A DNA stretch of 64,000 bases from Pachyseris speciosa (GCA_016490735.1 JAEMWC010001208.1:157501-221500); one strand, 5' to 3'. Counted from the stretch's first letter, positions 54,142-63,333 are shown. Numbers and translations are program-made. Notes: generated by a model not told the origin, from the sequence alone.

Positions 54142-55530
54142 ATGTCTTTGAATCTGTTTGATGTCCCAAACACGGACTATCGCTACTCGGCGAAACGAGA
54201 TGAGCCTTTCAACCCAGCTTTCACGGGCATCGATCCCATCACCTTTGCCGTTCCGGCATCTGGACAATTCACAGATTTGAGCGAGAGCCGTCTCATCGTC
54301 AGGGTCCGTCTGACTCATACTCACGCTGGTTACACCGGCATTGAAGTGGGCAGAGCCGTCAGCGATGCTACGGACACGCGTAACATGGCGATCGTCAACA
54401 ATTTTGGACATACCATCTTCAAGCAGATGAATCTCAAACTGAATGGAGCCTTGATGACTCGAAATTCGACTCAGTATCATCAAAAAGCTTACCTGGAAAC
54501 GCTGTTGAATCGATCCAACGATGAAGGTGAAACACTTCTTGCCCCTCAAGGATGGGTGAATGGAGCACTTGATGTCCCTCATGAAATCACTGCAGGAGGT
54601 GCTAATACCGACATCATCAGGACTCCTCAAGATGAGAGTGATGGGTACAAGCAACTGGAAAAGTTGACGAAGAAAGTGGAATTGTTGAAATGGCACACGT
54701 TTGTGATCAAACCTCATCTGGCTCCCTTCAAAACCACGAAAGCCCTCGTCCCGGGTGTGGGGATCGAATTGGAATTGTTCCTGAATTCCAATCTCATTTA
54801 CCTGTATGGTACAGATAACAAAGGTACACTTCAAGACAAGAAATTCCCTTCCATCACTGCAAATGACATCAAAGTCACGCTGATGCTTCGCAGATACACT
54901 CTCAACCCTTCTGTGTATCTAGCCTTGGACGAGAAGAGAAAGAAAAATGTGGTCAAATATCCAGTGGTGCAAACGTCACTTCGCACTTTTACTATTCCCA
55001 CAGGAAGTACCGTCTGGGAAGAGGACAATGTGTTTTTGGGGCGATTACCAGACAGGGTCGTAGTGGCGCTTATCAGAACTGACAATTACAATGGGGGTGT
55101 GGATAAATACCCATTCAGCTACGAGCGTTTGAATGTCTCGTCCATCAGACAGATTGTCAACGGAGAAGACTATCCTTACAAACCACTGGAACTCGAGACC
55201 ACTGCAAATAATGGAGCGGGCACCGATTCGTTGGGGTACGATCGCCTGTTGGAAGCTCTCACGTCCGAACACGATGAGCGCTTACCCATGATCAAGCCAG
55301 GAGACTGGGGAGACGGCAAAAACTCCACGATCTACGTGTTCAACAACGTACCCAGCGATCGCGTAAACGATGGTAATTTCAAGAATCCCCCACAGACTGG
55401 AAACGTGAGACTTGAGGTCAAGTTCAGTGCTGCCACGGGTGCTAACATCACGGTCATCGTGATGAATGAACAAGAAAATGTATTTGAGATCAACGCCATC
55501 GGAGGAGTCAAGTATAACGTTGATCACTGA
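54142..55530 (+). CDS. major capsid protein (hexon-like), element 2
   Basis: 462 aa. N-terminal NLFDVPNTDYRYSAKRDEPF, then PITFAVPASGQFTDLS, LRLNG-type segment (MNLKLNGALMTRNSTQYHQK) and YLETLLNRS match the Polinton double-jelly-roll capsid pattern. The frame is complete. It is flanked by core protein genes and the protease, as in adenovirus-like elements. Confidence 0.85.
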   Translation: MSLNLFDVPNTDYRYSAKRDEPFNPAFTGIDPITFAVPASGQFTDLSESRLIVRVRLTHTHAGYTGIEVGRAVSDATDTRNMAIVNNFGHTIFKQMNLKLNGALMTRNSTQYHQKAYLETLLNRSNDEGETLLAPQGWVNGALDVPHEITAGGANTDIIRTPQDESDGYKQLEKLTKKVELLKWHTFVIKPHLAPFKTTKALVPGVGIELELFLNSNLIYLYGTDNKGTLQDKKFPSITANDIKVTLMLRRYTLNPSVYLALDEKRKKNVVKYPVVQTSLRTFTIPTGSTVWEEDNVFLGRLPDRVVVALIRTDNYNGGVDKYPFSYERLNVSSIRQIVNGEDYPYKPLELETTANNGAGTDSLGYDRLLEALTSEHDERLPMIKPGDWGDGKNSTIYVFNNVPSDRVNDGNFKNPPQTGNVRLEVKFSAATGANITVIVMNEQENVFEINAIGGVKYNVDH

Positions 55531-55541
55531 GTGCTGTGCGG

Positions 55542-56117
55542 ATGGAGTTTGTGCCTCTGAGTAGTCAAGTACTACGTTACCTGTGTCTTCGAGACAAACC
55601 CGTGAGTCGTCACTTCCAAGGAGTCTTTGCAGCCGATCAATTACCCATGGATATCGTACCGCCCAACGGACCCCGCATGCAAAAAGGATTGATAGTGAAT
55701 ACTGATGACAGTTCCAAACCCGGTCAGCATTGGTTGGGCGTGTGGATGAAAGATAACGTGTGCGAAGTGTTCGACAGCTACGGCTTGCCTCTCCACTACT
55801 ACAAAGACCCCAACTTACAACAATGGTTGAGGCAATGGAAATATGTGGTGGCCTCCAACGAAACGCTACAAGCCCTAGACAGCCAAACCTGCGGTCATTA
55901 TGCCTACGAATACTTGAAAGCCAAAGCGCGCGGAGCGGGGATGGCCGATTTTTTAGCCCAATGGGGACCCGATTTGGTAGAGAACGATGCCAGAGTAGCC
56001 AGTAGAGTCAGAAGCATCGTGGAAAGCGAACTTGCCGATAGTGTGGATGGTCAAGACAAGATGTCGCAGACCAATTGCAGCCGCCAAGCCTTCATGACCT
56101 GTAATTCTTTGAATTGA
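55542..56117 (+). CDS. adenain-like cysteine protease, element 2
   Basis: 191 aa from ATG 55542 (a GTG two codons earlier is in frame). Triad visible: His in KPGQHWLGVW, Asp in CEVFDSYG and Cys in SQTCGHYAYEYL. N-terminal SRHFQGVFAADQLP matches the element 1 protease (KHFRGVFSRDNLP), which supports the upstream extension there. AATAAA overlaps the stop region. Intact. Confidence 0.88.
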   Translation: MEFVPLSSQVLRYLCLRDKPVSRHFQGVFAADQLPMDIVPPNGPRMQKGLIVNTDDSSKPGQHWLGVWMKDNVCEVFDSYGLPLHYYKDPNLQQWLRQWKYVVASNETLQALDSQTCGHYAYEYLKAKARGAGMADFLAQWGPDLVENDARVASRVRSIVESELADSVDGQDKMSQTNCSRQAFMTCNSLN

Positions 56118-56177
56118 ATAAAAAGATTGAACATGTGAAATGTGTTTCATTCTGTGTGTTGCCATCGAAGAGTGAAG

Positions 56178-56660
56178 ATGACTGTGACCAGACACGCCGA
56201 GAAGCAGACTCTCTTAGCCCTTGCCAGGTTAGAAAGCGATTATTATTTTAGATGTCGCAGAGACGACAGAGACGCAAGGCGAACGGAATATGAACAAACC
56301 GCCATTGATGCGTGGCAATGGGACGGTCATTGCTACACCACGGCTCGCAAATTAGCTTCCAAGGGCAAGTGGGATCAGTTAGTTCACCTCGTAGAGTATG
56401 GCACAGAGTGGGCCGTTTCCGCAAGTTTGAGGACAGCCATCAGGTCGGCGAGTCCCCGTTTCTACGATATCCTCTTCCCGGATAACAGTGAGCCAATCCC
56501 CCTTCAGAGTGACTTCTATGCCGATGAAAAAGCCTTCCGGGAACGTCGCAAAATGTGTCGACAAAATCTCATCTCTATGGCGGGACCAAACAGGGACCAT
56601 ATTCGGCAAATTAAACTCGCTGGTGGTAAGCGACATCCCCGCACGGGTGTGAAAGAATAA
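56178..56660 (+). CDS. hypothetical protein
   Basis: 160 aa from ATG 56178. Charged, Arg/Glu-rich, with aromatic segments (YYFRCRRDDRD, AWQWDGHCYTTARK). No family recognised. It stands between protease and the ATPase group; AATAAA at 56656. Confidence 0.55.
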   Translation: MTVTRHAEKQTLLALARLESDYYFRCRRDDRDARRTEYEQTAIDAWQWDGHCYTTARKLASKGKWDQLVHLVEYGTEWAVSASLRTAIRSASPRFYDILFPDNSEPIPLQSDFYADEKAFRERRKMCRQNLISMAGPNRDHIRQIKLAGGKRHPRTGVKE

Positions 56661-56692
56661 AAAAGTCGATAAGCAGCATTTCAAATTCAATC

Positions 56693-56947
56693 ATGGGTAA
56701 AAGTAGAAGAGTGAGGAATAAGAAGACACGCAAGCCACGTCCAAGACACCGTAAAAAAAGACTCACCCAGACGGGTGGAGCCGTCTTCAGGAAAAAGGGA
56801 CCTAGTACGGTCGACAAAATAGCCTCGGTGGCCAGCATGTTTTTGGCCGGACCTGCCCCCTCGTTCGCCAAATTGGGTTTCACGCTCGGCAAACAAGCCT
56901 ACAAAGGTATAAAGGATAACATCGACCATTACAGAGGCAGACGATGA
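56693..56947 (+). CDS. small basic core-like protein
   Basis: 84 aa. The N-terminal 30 residues are Arg/Lys-rich (KKTRKPRPRHRKKRL), followed by TQTGGAVFRKK (possible protease site near TGGA) and an Ala/Phe-rich helix (ASMFLAGPAPSFAKLGF). Probable virion core protein. Its stop overlaps the ATPase start (ATGA). Confidence 0.6.
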   Translation: MGKSRRVRNKKTRKPRPRHRKKRLTQTGGAVFRKKGPSTVDKIASVASMFLAGPAPSFAKLGFTLGKQAYKGIKDNIDHYRGRR

Positions 56948-57627
56948 TTCGCCAACCGAGTAGCGTGATCGTGGCAGGTCCTTCGGGATCTGGAAAGTCG
57001 ACTCTAGTGGACCGATGGTTGCGACACCCCGCGTCCATCTTTGCCACAAAACCAAAACGCATCGTGTATGCTTACGATCGTTGGCAGCCTAGATTCGACG
57101 TCTTACAGAAAAAACATGGTGTGAAATTTTTCAAAGGCATTCCCGATCCAGCCTTATTGACCAAATGGTATGGTCAAAAAGGAGGACTCTTGGTCTTGGA
57201 CGATCTGATGACCGAAGGAGGCGCCGACAAGCGAGTGTTGGACTTGTTCACCAAGGATTCTCATCATCGTAACATCACGGTTCTCTATCTGACGCAAGAT
57301 CTGTTTCCTCCGGGCAAATTCTCAAAAACCATCAATCGCAATGCTCAATATCTAGTGGCTTTCAAAAACCCGCGCGATCAGACGGGCATGCGGACGGTGT
57401 TATTGCAAGCTTTTCCGGACAAGTGGAAACGATTGTTGGAGTTATTTAACAGAGTGACTGCCCAACCTTTTGGTTATTTGATGTTGGATTTGCATCCAGC
57501 TTCGGACGATCGTTACAGACTTTGGAGTCGATTGACGAAAGAAGAAGGCAGACCCCGCATTCACACTCTCAAACGAGATGTCCCAACGAGGATCACCGCC
57601 ACCGCCAAGAACAAGTCCAAACGTTGA
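56944..57627 (+). CDS. packaging ATPase (FtsK/HerA type), element 2
   Basis: 227 aa. Walker A AGPSGSGKSTL, Walker B GLLVLDDLMTEGG, sensor-like VLYLTQDLFPPG. Same family as the element 1 ATPase (GNSGSGKTT, VVFDDF, IYLTQSF). It powers DNA packaging. Intact; its 3' end overlaps the next gene by 50 nt. Confidence 0.9.
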   Translation: MIRQPSSVIVAGPSGSGKSTLVDRWLRHPASIFATKPKRIVYAYDRWQPRFDVLQKKHGVKFFKGIPDPALLTKWYGQKGGLLVLDDLMTEGGADKRVLDLFTKDSHHRNITVLYLTQDLFPPGKFSKTINRNAQYLVAFKNPRDQTGMRTVLLQAFPDKWKRLLELFNRVTAQPFGYLMLDLHPASDDRYRLWSRLTKEEGRPRIHTLKRDVPTRITATAKNKSKR

Positions 57628-58348
57628 TCCCTTTCCAACGTTAGATTTACAGAGCATGTATTCGCCAGCATCGTCAACACCCAGCGTAGCACCCACCACG
57701 TTGAACGATTTGTGGGTGTCATTGCAAACACCCAATCAAAATGATTTAGTGGGGATGGATGGATGGCAGCCGCCTCAGAGTGCCACGGCGAATTTACTCG
57801 TCACCCCTGCAGGTGTCGGGACTGGCACTAATTTAGATGTCGGAGGTCTCACCGTTCCTCCAATCGGCGTCAATACGGGAGGTTTACCACAGACTCAATT
57901 GCCACCATCACCACCGGCACCACCACCACCTCCGTCGCCTACGGGTATTCCACCTAGACCCACAGTGGGTGGCAAACAACCGCGCAGAAGACCCCTCGCT
58001 ACAGCCACAGCGACGACCACGTCGAATTCTCGAAGAAGCAGGTCTCGTTCGAGAAGTCGAAGTAATTCTCGTGCATCGGCTTCTAGTAGGTCTGGCTCTG
58101 ACGCTGATGATGGTGATAGCCCCCGGCAACAGCGAATGGTAAGGAACGTGGATTTATTACACGAAGATGCCCGACAACAAGCCCGAGGTCGTCGCATTCG
58201 CAACATCACTCACACGAATACCGTCACCACGGTCTACGAAGAAGGTCAACGAGGTCGGCCCGTGGTGCGACGCACGTCCACGCGTACGGGTCCGGGACGT
58301 CGCACGCAACGATTCACGGGTTCAGAGGCTTCCGATGATTCCTCATAA
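57578..58348 (+). CDS. proline-rich, RS-rich protein
   Basis: 256 aa. Residues about 95-130 are proline-rich (QLPPSPPAPPPPPSP), about 145-180 are Arg-Ser repeats (SRRSRSRSRSRSNSRA), and the C-terminus is basic. No enzyme motif. RS stretches suggest nucleic-acid binding or regulation by phosphorylation. It starts inside the ATPase gene in another frame. Confidence 0.6.
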   Translation: MSQRGSPPPPRTSPNVDPFPTLDLQSMYSPASSTPSVAPTTLNDLWVSLQTPNQNDLVGMDGWQPPQSATANLLVTPAGVGTGTNLDVGGLTVPPIGVNTGGLPQTQLPPSPPAPPPPPSPTGIPPRPTVGGKQPRRRPLATATATTTSNSRRSRSRSRSRSNSRASASSRSGSDADDGDSPRQQRMVRNVDLLHEDARQQARGRRIRNITHTNTVTTVYEEGQRGRPVVRRTSTRTGPGRRTQRFTGSEASDDSS

Positions 58349-58393
58349 AACGGAGAGGGCGAAGCCTCTCATTTCATTTTTTCAGTGACAATC

Positions 58394-58642
58394 ATGGTCA
58401 GAGGCAGTACGGGGACTCGCAAACGCTACACCAAACGCGTGCGCCGACGTCCGCGTGGTAAAAAATACAACTCCAATCAATTCGGCGGAGCCATCCCTCT
58501 GGCCGCTCTCATACCCGCTCTCGTAGCTGCCGGCAAAGCAGCCGCCACGGGTGCCATCGCTGCCGGTGCTGGATGGGGAACCAGAAAAACATTGGACAAG
58601 ATTGCCAATTCAAAACGTACAAAACGAGTGAAACGGGCATAG
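58394..58642 (+). CDS. pX/mu-like small core protein
   Basis: 82 aa from ATG 58394. Basic N-terminus (KRYTKRVRRRPRGKK), then NSNQFGGAIPLAALIPALVA with an Ala-rich hydrophobic helix and a basic tail. The layout matches adenovirus pX/mu-like proteins; FGGA is a possible protease site. Confidence 0.65.
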   Translation: MVRGSTGTRKRYTKRVRRRPRGKKYNSNQFGGAIPLAALIPALVAAGKAAATGAIAAGAGWGTRKTLDKIANSKRTKRVKRA

Positions 58643-58670
58643 GGACATCATTTCAGACAAAGCAGACGCC

Positions 58671-59321
58671 ATGGCAAGGACTAAAAGAACACGTCGAAGG
58701 ACATCGACTCCCATGCGAAAGAGCCATCCGACTCCTCGTCCAAGACGAAGACCACTAGGCGATGGTAGGAAGCCTTATAGAAATCCCCGTCGTCAAAAAA
58801 ACGTCTGGAATGCCACGCTGAAAGAGATCGTGGCTGCTTTTCCTAACAGAAAACACGCACACAAATTCTATCCAAAGGTGTCCTCTCTGTCAAGCATCGT
58901 CAACAAAAACACCTGGATCCAAGAGAAAAATCGCCACCTTCGCCGATTATGTATAAGTGAACCAAGCGAGACGTTCGTCCTCATTTCCACTACCATGGCA
59001 GGACGCGTCAAAGCTCAATCGCCTTTTTTACGAGAGGTGTTACAAGAGGCCAATGCTGCAAGACGTAAGGCATTATTCCGCTTGGCCGACAGAGAACAGA
59101 TCAACGCCGTCAGCGAGTTGGTCCTCAACACCATAAAAGGCAACGTTCCAGTCTCCAAAGATACCAAAAGACGTTTGAAACCTCACGCGAATACGTTGAG
59201 ACATTTGGGGCGACCTAAAGTATCCCTTAAATCTAGACGAAACATTCTCGTCAATCAGTCTGGAGGCAACTTTTGGAGACCGCTGTTTCGCTGCTACAGA
59301 CGCGCTTGTGGACATTGGTGA
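58671..59321 (+). CDS. conserved Polinton minor virion protein
   Basis: 216 aa. Basic N-terminus (RTKRTRRRTS), then from about residue 105 a helical domain with REVLQEANAARRKALFRLA, ELVLNTIKGNVPVS and RPKVSLKSRRNILVNQSGG. This second domain is of a type common in Polinton-like elements, normally ending in a hydrophobic tail. Here the last 20 residues (WRPLFRCYRRACGHW) are unlike that tail and may be out of frame after the T4 run near 59270. Confidence 0.65.
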   Translation: MARTKRTRRRTSTPMRKSHPTPRPRRRPLGDGRKPYRNPRRQKNVWNATLKEIVAAFPNRKHAHKFYPKVSSLSSIVNKNTWIQEKNRHLRRLCISEPSETFVLISTTMAGRVKAQSPFLREVLQEANAARRKALFRLADREQINAVSELVLNTIKGNVPVSKDTKRRLKPHANTLRHLGRPKVSLKSRRNILVNQSGGNFWRPLFRCYRRACGHW

Positions 59322-59324
59322 AAC

Positions 59325-59958
59325 ATGGACGAGTTTGTCACGACCGAAATTCCCAATTCACCCGCTTTTCTCCAAAAACAGCAGGAATACAAGCAACGGC
59401 TCATGGCCGACATGAACCTCGAAAAGGCATCCCATCTCGCCGCCGAAAAAGACATGGTGCTTCACGACCCTAACATACCCGATGGATTGAAAGTCGCCCG
59501 AATAAAAACCCTTTCCAACGACTTACGCCAATGGACCCGCAAAGCCCGTAACCCCATTTCTCAGGTACAGGGAAGAGCCGGACCCCAGAAACCGAGGTGG
59601 ATCCGACGAACCTCCCTTACAACAAATCGTCAACGAGTTGGTAAAATCGATGACAAAGAAGCCAGCAGCAACTACCGCCACACCGAAACCGGGCGCTGTA
59701 AAGAAACGCAAACCGCGTTTTCCATTGACGCCCAAGATCACCCCTTCGACGCGCAAAGCGAAGAAAAAAAGAAGACCTCCCCCGACACCCCTATCTGGCA
59801 TTGACACTCTCCAGGAGGAGGACATAGACACTCAGCCTGGTCCGAGTGGATTTAAAGCAAGTGCAACCCCATCTTCAACCACTTCTTCAAAGAGTCTCAA
59901 ACAAACAGTTAAAGAGGGGGCAACCAGCTCCGTCAGAAAAAAATCAGAAAATGGCTAA
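59325..59958 (+). pseudogene. virion-associated protein, frameshifted
   Basis: Starts MDEFVTTEIPNSPAFLQKQQ with a helical region (LAAEKDMVLHDPNIPDGLKV, SNDLRQWTRK). The frame changes near 59562; the second part is Lys/Pro/Thr-rich and basic (KKPAATTATPKPGAVKK). It resembles the small coiled protein encoded next to the previous gene in related elements. The break could be real or a single-base error. Confidence 0.5.
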
Positions 59959-60346
59959 AGTACAACTGAAGCGAAAGCGACAGAGGGGGCGTCGTAACAC
60001 AAAACAACGAAGACGCAGTCCACGTCTCCATCCACAGAAAGGGGGTGCACTCGACATACAAAACCTACTGTCCAAAACGGGTGTGGAGTTTCACTGGCCC
60101 GGTTATCAGTACATGGGTCCCGGGACGCATCTCAAGAAACGATTGGCGAGAGGGGATCCGGGCATCAATCGACTGGACAAATTAGCCAAGCAACACGACA
60201 TCGACTACTCTCACTCGAAGAATCTGAGGGACAAGTGGAAAGCGGATCGAAAGATGATCAAGGGCATTGAAAACTTCAAGAAGAATAACTGGACCGAATC
60301 CGTGGTCAAGAACATCATGAAGGCCAAAGTAAAACTCAAACTATGA
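59951..60346 (+). CDS. parvovirus-type PLA2 domain protein, element 2
   Basis: 131 aa from ATG 59951. Very basic N-terminus (KRKRQRGRRNTKQRRR), QKGGALD (possible cleavage site), then the PLA2 core: GYQYMGPGT calcium loop and LAKQHDIDYSH with the catalytic His-Asp. Basic C-terminal tail. It matches the PLA2 of element 1 and the VP1 unique region of parvoviruses. Its start overlaps the end of the previous frame. Intact. Confidence 0.8.
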   Translation: MAKVQLKRKRQRGRRNTKQRRRSPRLHPQKGGALDIQNLLSKTGVEFHWPGYQYMGPGTHLKKRLARGDPGINRLDKLAKQHDIDYSHSKNLRDKWKADRKMIKGIENFKKNNWTESVVKNIMKAKVKLKL

Positions 60347-60384
60347 ACACTTCAATGACTTTTATTAATGTCTTAAACTTTGAT

Positions 60385-60966
60385 TTAGATTACATTCAGA
60401 AGAGAATTGTGAATTCGTTCTATTAAACTTAAAGGAGGAACATAACACAATGGACGTGTGAAATCATATTGCGAATAGATGATCCACATTCTAAACAATG
60501 CATTCCCCAAGCGCCCCGCCGCGCGTTTCACGTCAGCGAGCGTTCTCACCGTTGCGGGCATCCGACCCGCCGGTCTCGGTACGAAACCCCTACTCATTTT
60601 GACATGAAAAAATGGATAATCCCTAGCGATCACATGCATTTGCATGTGCAAGTAAATTTCGCGCAAAACGTCCCTTGGAATGACATCATCTTCTCCATAC
60701 GACCTACAAAGTAATTCCCCATCGATATTCAATCCTTTTTCGGCAACTACACATCTAACACACACGTCTCGTCTCGTTTCCACCTCTTCGAGATAACGAT
60801 TTCTAAGCCACACTAATTGGAGGGTATTGCCTCTACGTTTACAGGCGGCAGTCACAAGACCCGTGGCATAGCATTTACAAACATCATTCTTATGTCTATC
60901 TTTTCGGGGAAATTTCCATCCACACGTCCATTCGTACTCGGAATCCACTGTCCAATTGTTCAAAAT
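60385..60966 (-). CDS. CxC...CxxC family unit, exon-like
   Basis: 193 codons with no ATG near the start; the frame begins directly after TTTGTTAG at 60967. Contains DVCKCYATGLV and then CVRCVVAEKGLNIDGELLCR, YLHMQMHVIARDYPFF, and GRMPATVRTL. The same order occurs in the units at 61625, 62211 and 63316. Probably an exon of a spliced gene encoding a zinc-binding domain; function unknown. Confidence 0.55.
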   Translation of the reverse strand: MLNNWTVDSEYEWTCGWKFPRKDRHKNDVCKCYATGLVTAACKRRGNTLQLVWLRNRYLEEVETRRDVCVRCVVAEKGLNIDGELLCRSYGEDDVIPRDVLREIYLHMQMHVIARDYPFFHVKMSRGFVPRPAGRMPATVRTLADVKRAAGRLGNALFRMWIIYSQYDFTRPLCYVPPLSLIERIHNSLLNVI

Positions 60967-61129
60967 CTAACAAATCAAATCAAAGAAATAGTGAATTCAT
61001 GCGAGAAACAATACTTTCCATTATTAATCGTCTAGCACTAGTAGGAGCAAAAACAAAATGGATCATTTCCCCCGCAATTCTTCTCAATATTTCCTCCAAT
61101 TCCAAACACTTCCGCCCTGCATCATCAAT
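60967..61129 (-). other. short exon-like piece
   Basis: After TTTTATTAG an open frame begins IDDAGRKCLELEEILRR and continues through HFVFAPTSARR to a TGA. It aligns only weakly with the middle of the family units. It could be a degenerate exon. Confidence 0.35.
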
Positions 61130-61145
61130 CTAATAAAACAAAAAA

Positions 61146-61625
61146 TCACAGATAAATTTCCATGTCTTCACCGAGATTGTCTCCACTAAACCAAAGGCAA
61201 TCGCTAACCGTCTTCACTTCCTCCGGAAGGACTCCAGAAGGTGTGGGCATTCGTCCGAGCCACCCATGCTTCGCCTCGCGCGGCCACTCACTCACAATGA
61301 ACATTCGCTGCATTTCAACAAATATTCGACGCAAAAAGATTCGATCCTCAATGATGTCCCGTCTTCCAATACCTCTCGTCATCACATAACAGTCCATACT
61401 CATGCCCTCAGTTTTCTTTCGATAACACCACGAACATCCCCACGGATCTTCATCGCACATCAGCGTCATTTGTTCCAACGTGGCTCTCCTTCGAATGACG
61501 ACGCTTCGCACGAGGCCCGTCGAAGTGCATACACAAACATCTCTTTTTTTCTTTTTTTGTCTTTGCGGAGCCGACATCCACGCACACCTCCACGCCTCTC
61601 CACTCACTTTCCAAGGAATGTTAAT
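61146..61625 (-). CDS. CxC...CxWC family unit, exon-like
   Basis: Frame starts after TTTCTTAG at 61626 without an ATG. Contains RDVCVCTSTGLVRSVV, CSWCYRKKTEGMSMD, FVEMQRMFIVSEWP and LGRMPTPSG. A phase-0 donor-like GAA|GTGAAG lies in its 3' part before the stop. Same domain as the neighbouring units. Confidence 0.55.
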   Translation of the reverse strand: MNIPWKVSGEAWRCAWMSAPQRQKKKKRDVCVCTSTGLVRSVVIRRRATLEQMTLMCDEDPWGCSWCYRKKTEGMSMDCYVMTRGIGRRDIIEDRIFLRRIFVEMQRMFIVSEWPREAKHGWLGRMPTPSGVLPEEVKTVSDCLWFSGDNLGEDMEIYL

Positions 61626-62211
61626 CTAAGAAATAAGGAGAACGACCATACAGCAAGTCAAGATCCTCGAATCGTCTCTCCATGATGGGTCGCCCCCTCT
61701 CCCATTCGTTCAACCAGTGCCTCTCGATGTAGCCAAACCACGCCCGCTGCAATTTCAGTTTTAATCCCATACATTCATAATGCAAATCTTCCAGATCGAC
61801 ATTGGAACAATCGCCAAAGTCCTCCTCCACTTTTCCCGAAATGCATCCCAACTGACCAACACTCTTGCTGGCAAACACGCCAATATAATGATAGTCCGGT
61901 TGCCAATATCTCAGCACCGTCATTTCCATTTTCAAATACAACTCTCTCGCGACAACTCCATACTCGACGGTCCCTCGCTCCTTTCTCTTCATCTTCTCAT
62001 TCAAGCTCATACACTCCACATCCATAAACTGACGTATAGCACAACACCACGTACACCATTTCACACATTCTTTGTCTTTCAACTTGATCAACTTTCCATT
62101 CACGCGCACGGCATACACAAGTCTCGTCTTCCCACACACGACGATGTCCGCTTCCTCTCTCACATACTTGGACGAGCACAAACCTTTTCTCCCTTTCCAC
62201 ACGCTCACAAT
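61621..62211 (-). CDS. CxWC family unit, exon-like
   Basis: Frame begins after TTTTGTAG at 62212, no ATG at the start. Contains ADIVVCGKTRLVYAVRVNG, CTWCCAIRQFMDVECMS and YLKMEMTVLRYWQP. It ends in TAA at 61621, a few bases after the next unit's acceptor. Confidence 0.55.
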   Translation of the reverse strand: MVSVWKGRKGLCSSKYVREEADIVVCGKTRLVYAVRVNGKLIKLKDKECVKWCTWCCAIRQFMDVECMSLNEKMKRKERGTVEYGVVARELYLKMEMTVLRYWQPDYHYIGVFASKSVGQLGCISGKVEEDFGDCSNVDLEDLHYECMGLKLKLQRAWFGYIERHWLNEWERGRPIMERRFEDLDLLYGRSPYFLD

Positions 62212-62287
62212 CTACAAAACATCCCAGCAACTGTCAATGAAATGACCATTACGGAAAAACTCTGTCCAACTCTAAAACACAACACAC

Positions 62288-62404
62288 CTTATTAAAGAAA
62301 AAACATCTTGGCCATGCATAATCAAAACTCGCAGCATTCAACACACAAAATCGACACACTTCTGTTCTGCTTTCCAAGTCAATCCATTCAATCTCTTTCG
62401 AAAT
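62288..62404 (-). CDS. possible 117-nt internal exon
   Basis: Between acceptor TCGTCTTACAG and donor AAG|GTGTGT. It encodes 39 residues with TEVCRFCVLNAAS, a CxxC. The following intron to 62211 would be 76 nt. Confidence 0.4.
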
Positions 62405-62468
62405 CTGTAAGACGAAACGTAGATCGTTCACAAAACATTCTTTTTCCATCACACATCATACGTCCCAC

Positions 62469-62546
62469 AATCGTATAAATGTAATTCCTCTCGGGGCAAT
62501 ACTTCATCCACACCACATCGTGAAATACGACGAACGATTTCAACAC
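62469..62546 (-). CDS. possible 78-nt internal exon
   Basis: After acceptor TTTTGATAG (62547), the phase-0 frame begins VLKSFVVFHD; a phase-0 donor ATT|GTGGGA follows. The introns on each side would be 74 and 64 nt. Donor choice is uncertain. Confidence 0.35.
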
Positions 62547-62620
62547 CTATCAAAAAGGACAGGATAATTTTGCAAACCACCCAACAAACAGTTTTTTCTA
62601 AACATACACCTAGGTCTCAC

Positions 62621-63298
62621 ATCGTCCAAACTCGACACATTTCGCCCCTCCACCAGACAGTCGTTCACAATTCTAATCCAATTGGACATAAACTCTCTTT
62701 TTTTATGCGCTGCAAACACTCTCAATCCCTTCAAATCGTCAAATGGAATCCTTCCGATCAATTCCACACTCAAATCGCCATTGCGCAACCCGTAATACTG
62801 CCTCACCGTGTACTCCACGCAAGCCCACAATCTTCTCCGTTCCCATTCCGTCGCTTCTCGCTTATCTCTAGTCACTCTATATAACAGACTCTCTCCTTCA
62901 ATACTGACTCCTCGCAAACGAATCATCCAACACCACGAACACATCAACCCTGCCTCATTCAAAATATTATTCAACAAATATCTATTTCCATTCTCATTAA
63001 TCGCTCCGATAAACTTCGTCACCTGACACACTTCACAGTCGTAAATAACATCATTCACCTTATTCATTCTGTCCCTCCACTCCAACCAATACTTCTGTCC
63101 CATAATCCTATCCTGAGCTTCCAGCGGTAGTAAGGACCCAAAGGGAAGATCCTCAACATTGATGTAGCGAAATGTAGGAGGAACATAGGCAGGTGCCATG
63201 GAGTCCACCACTCGACCCGCGTCACTTTCCTCCACATCACGTGGCCGCTTGGATCTGTCTCCACGCTCTCTATCTCCATGTCTTTTTCGTTTTGACAT
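62621..63298 (-). CDS. first exon of CxxC...CxWC family gene
   Basis: The open frame runs 63316-62540. I prefer the second ATG (63298, MSKRKRHGDRERGDRSKRPR) because a TATA box (63326-63333) lies about 30 nt before it. Basic N-terminus; then YDCEVCQVTKF, MCSWCWMIRLRGVSIEGESL, EYTVRQYYGLRNGD and LIGRIPFDDL. A phase-0 donor GAT|GTGAGA at 62620 would join the acceptor at 62547 (74-nt intron). If unspliced it ends at 62540. Zinc-binding by CxxC...CxxC is inferred; family unknown to me. Confidence 0.6.
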
Positions 63299-63325
63299 GC
63301 TCCTCTCAACCTCCATTACTCCCTC

Positions 63326-63333
63326 ATTTTATA
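63326..63333 (-). promoter_or_regulatory. TATA box of the CxWC gene
   Basis: TATAAAAT on the minus strand, 28 nt before ATG 63298. Confidence 0.65.

Noticed and set aside
57837..58209. His-rich and Arg-rich frames overlapping the proline/RS gene
   Set aside because: They are shadows of the proline-rich codons and repeat-rich DNA.
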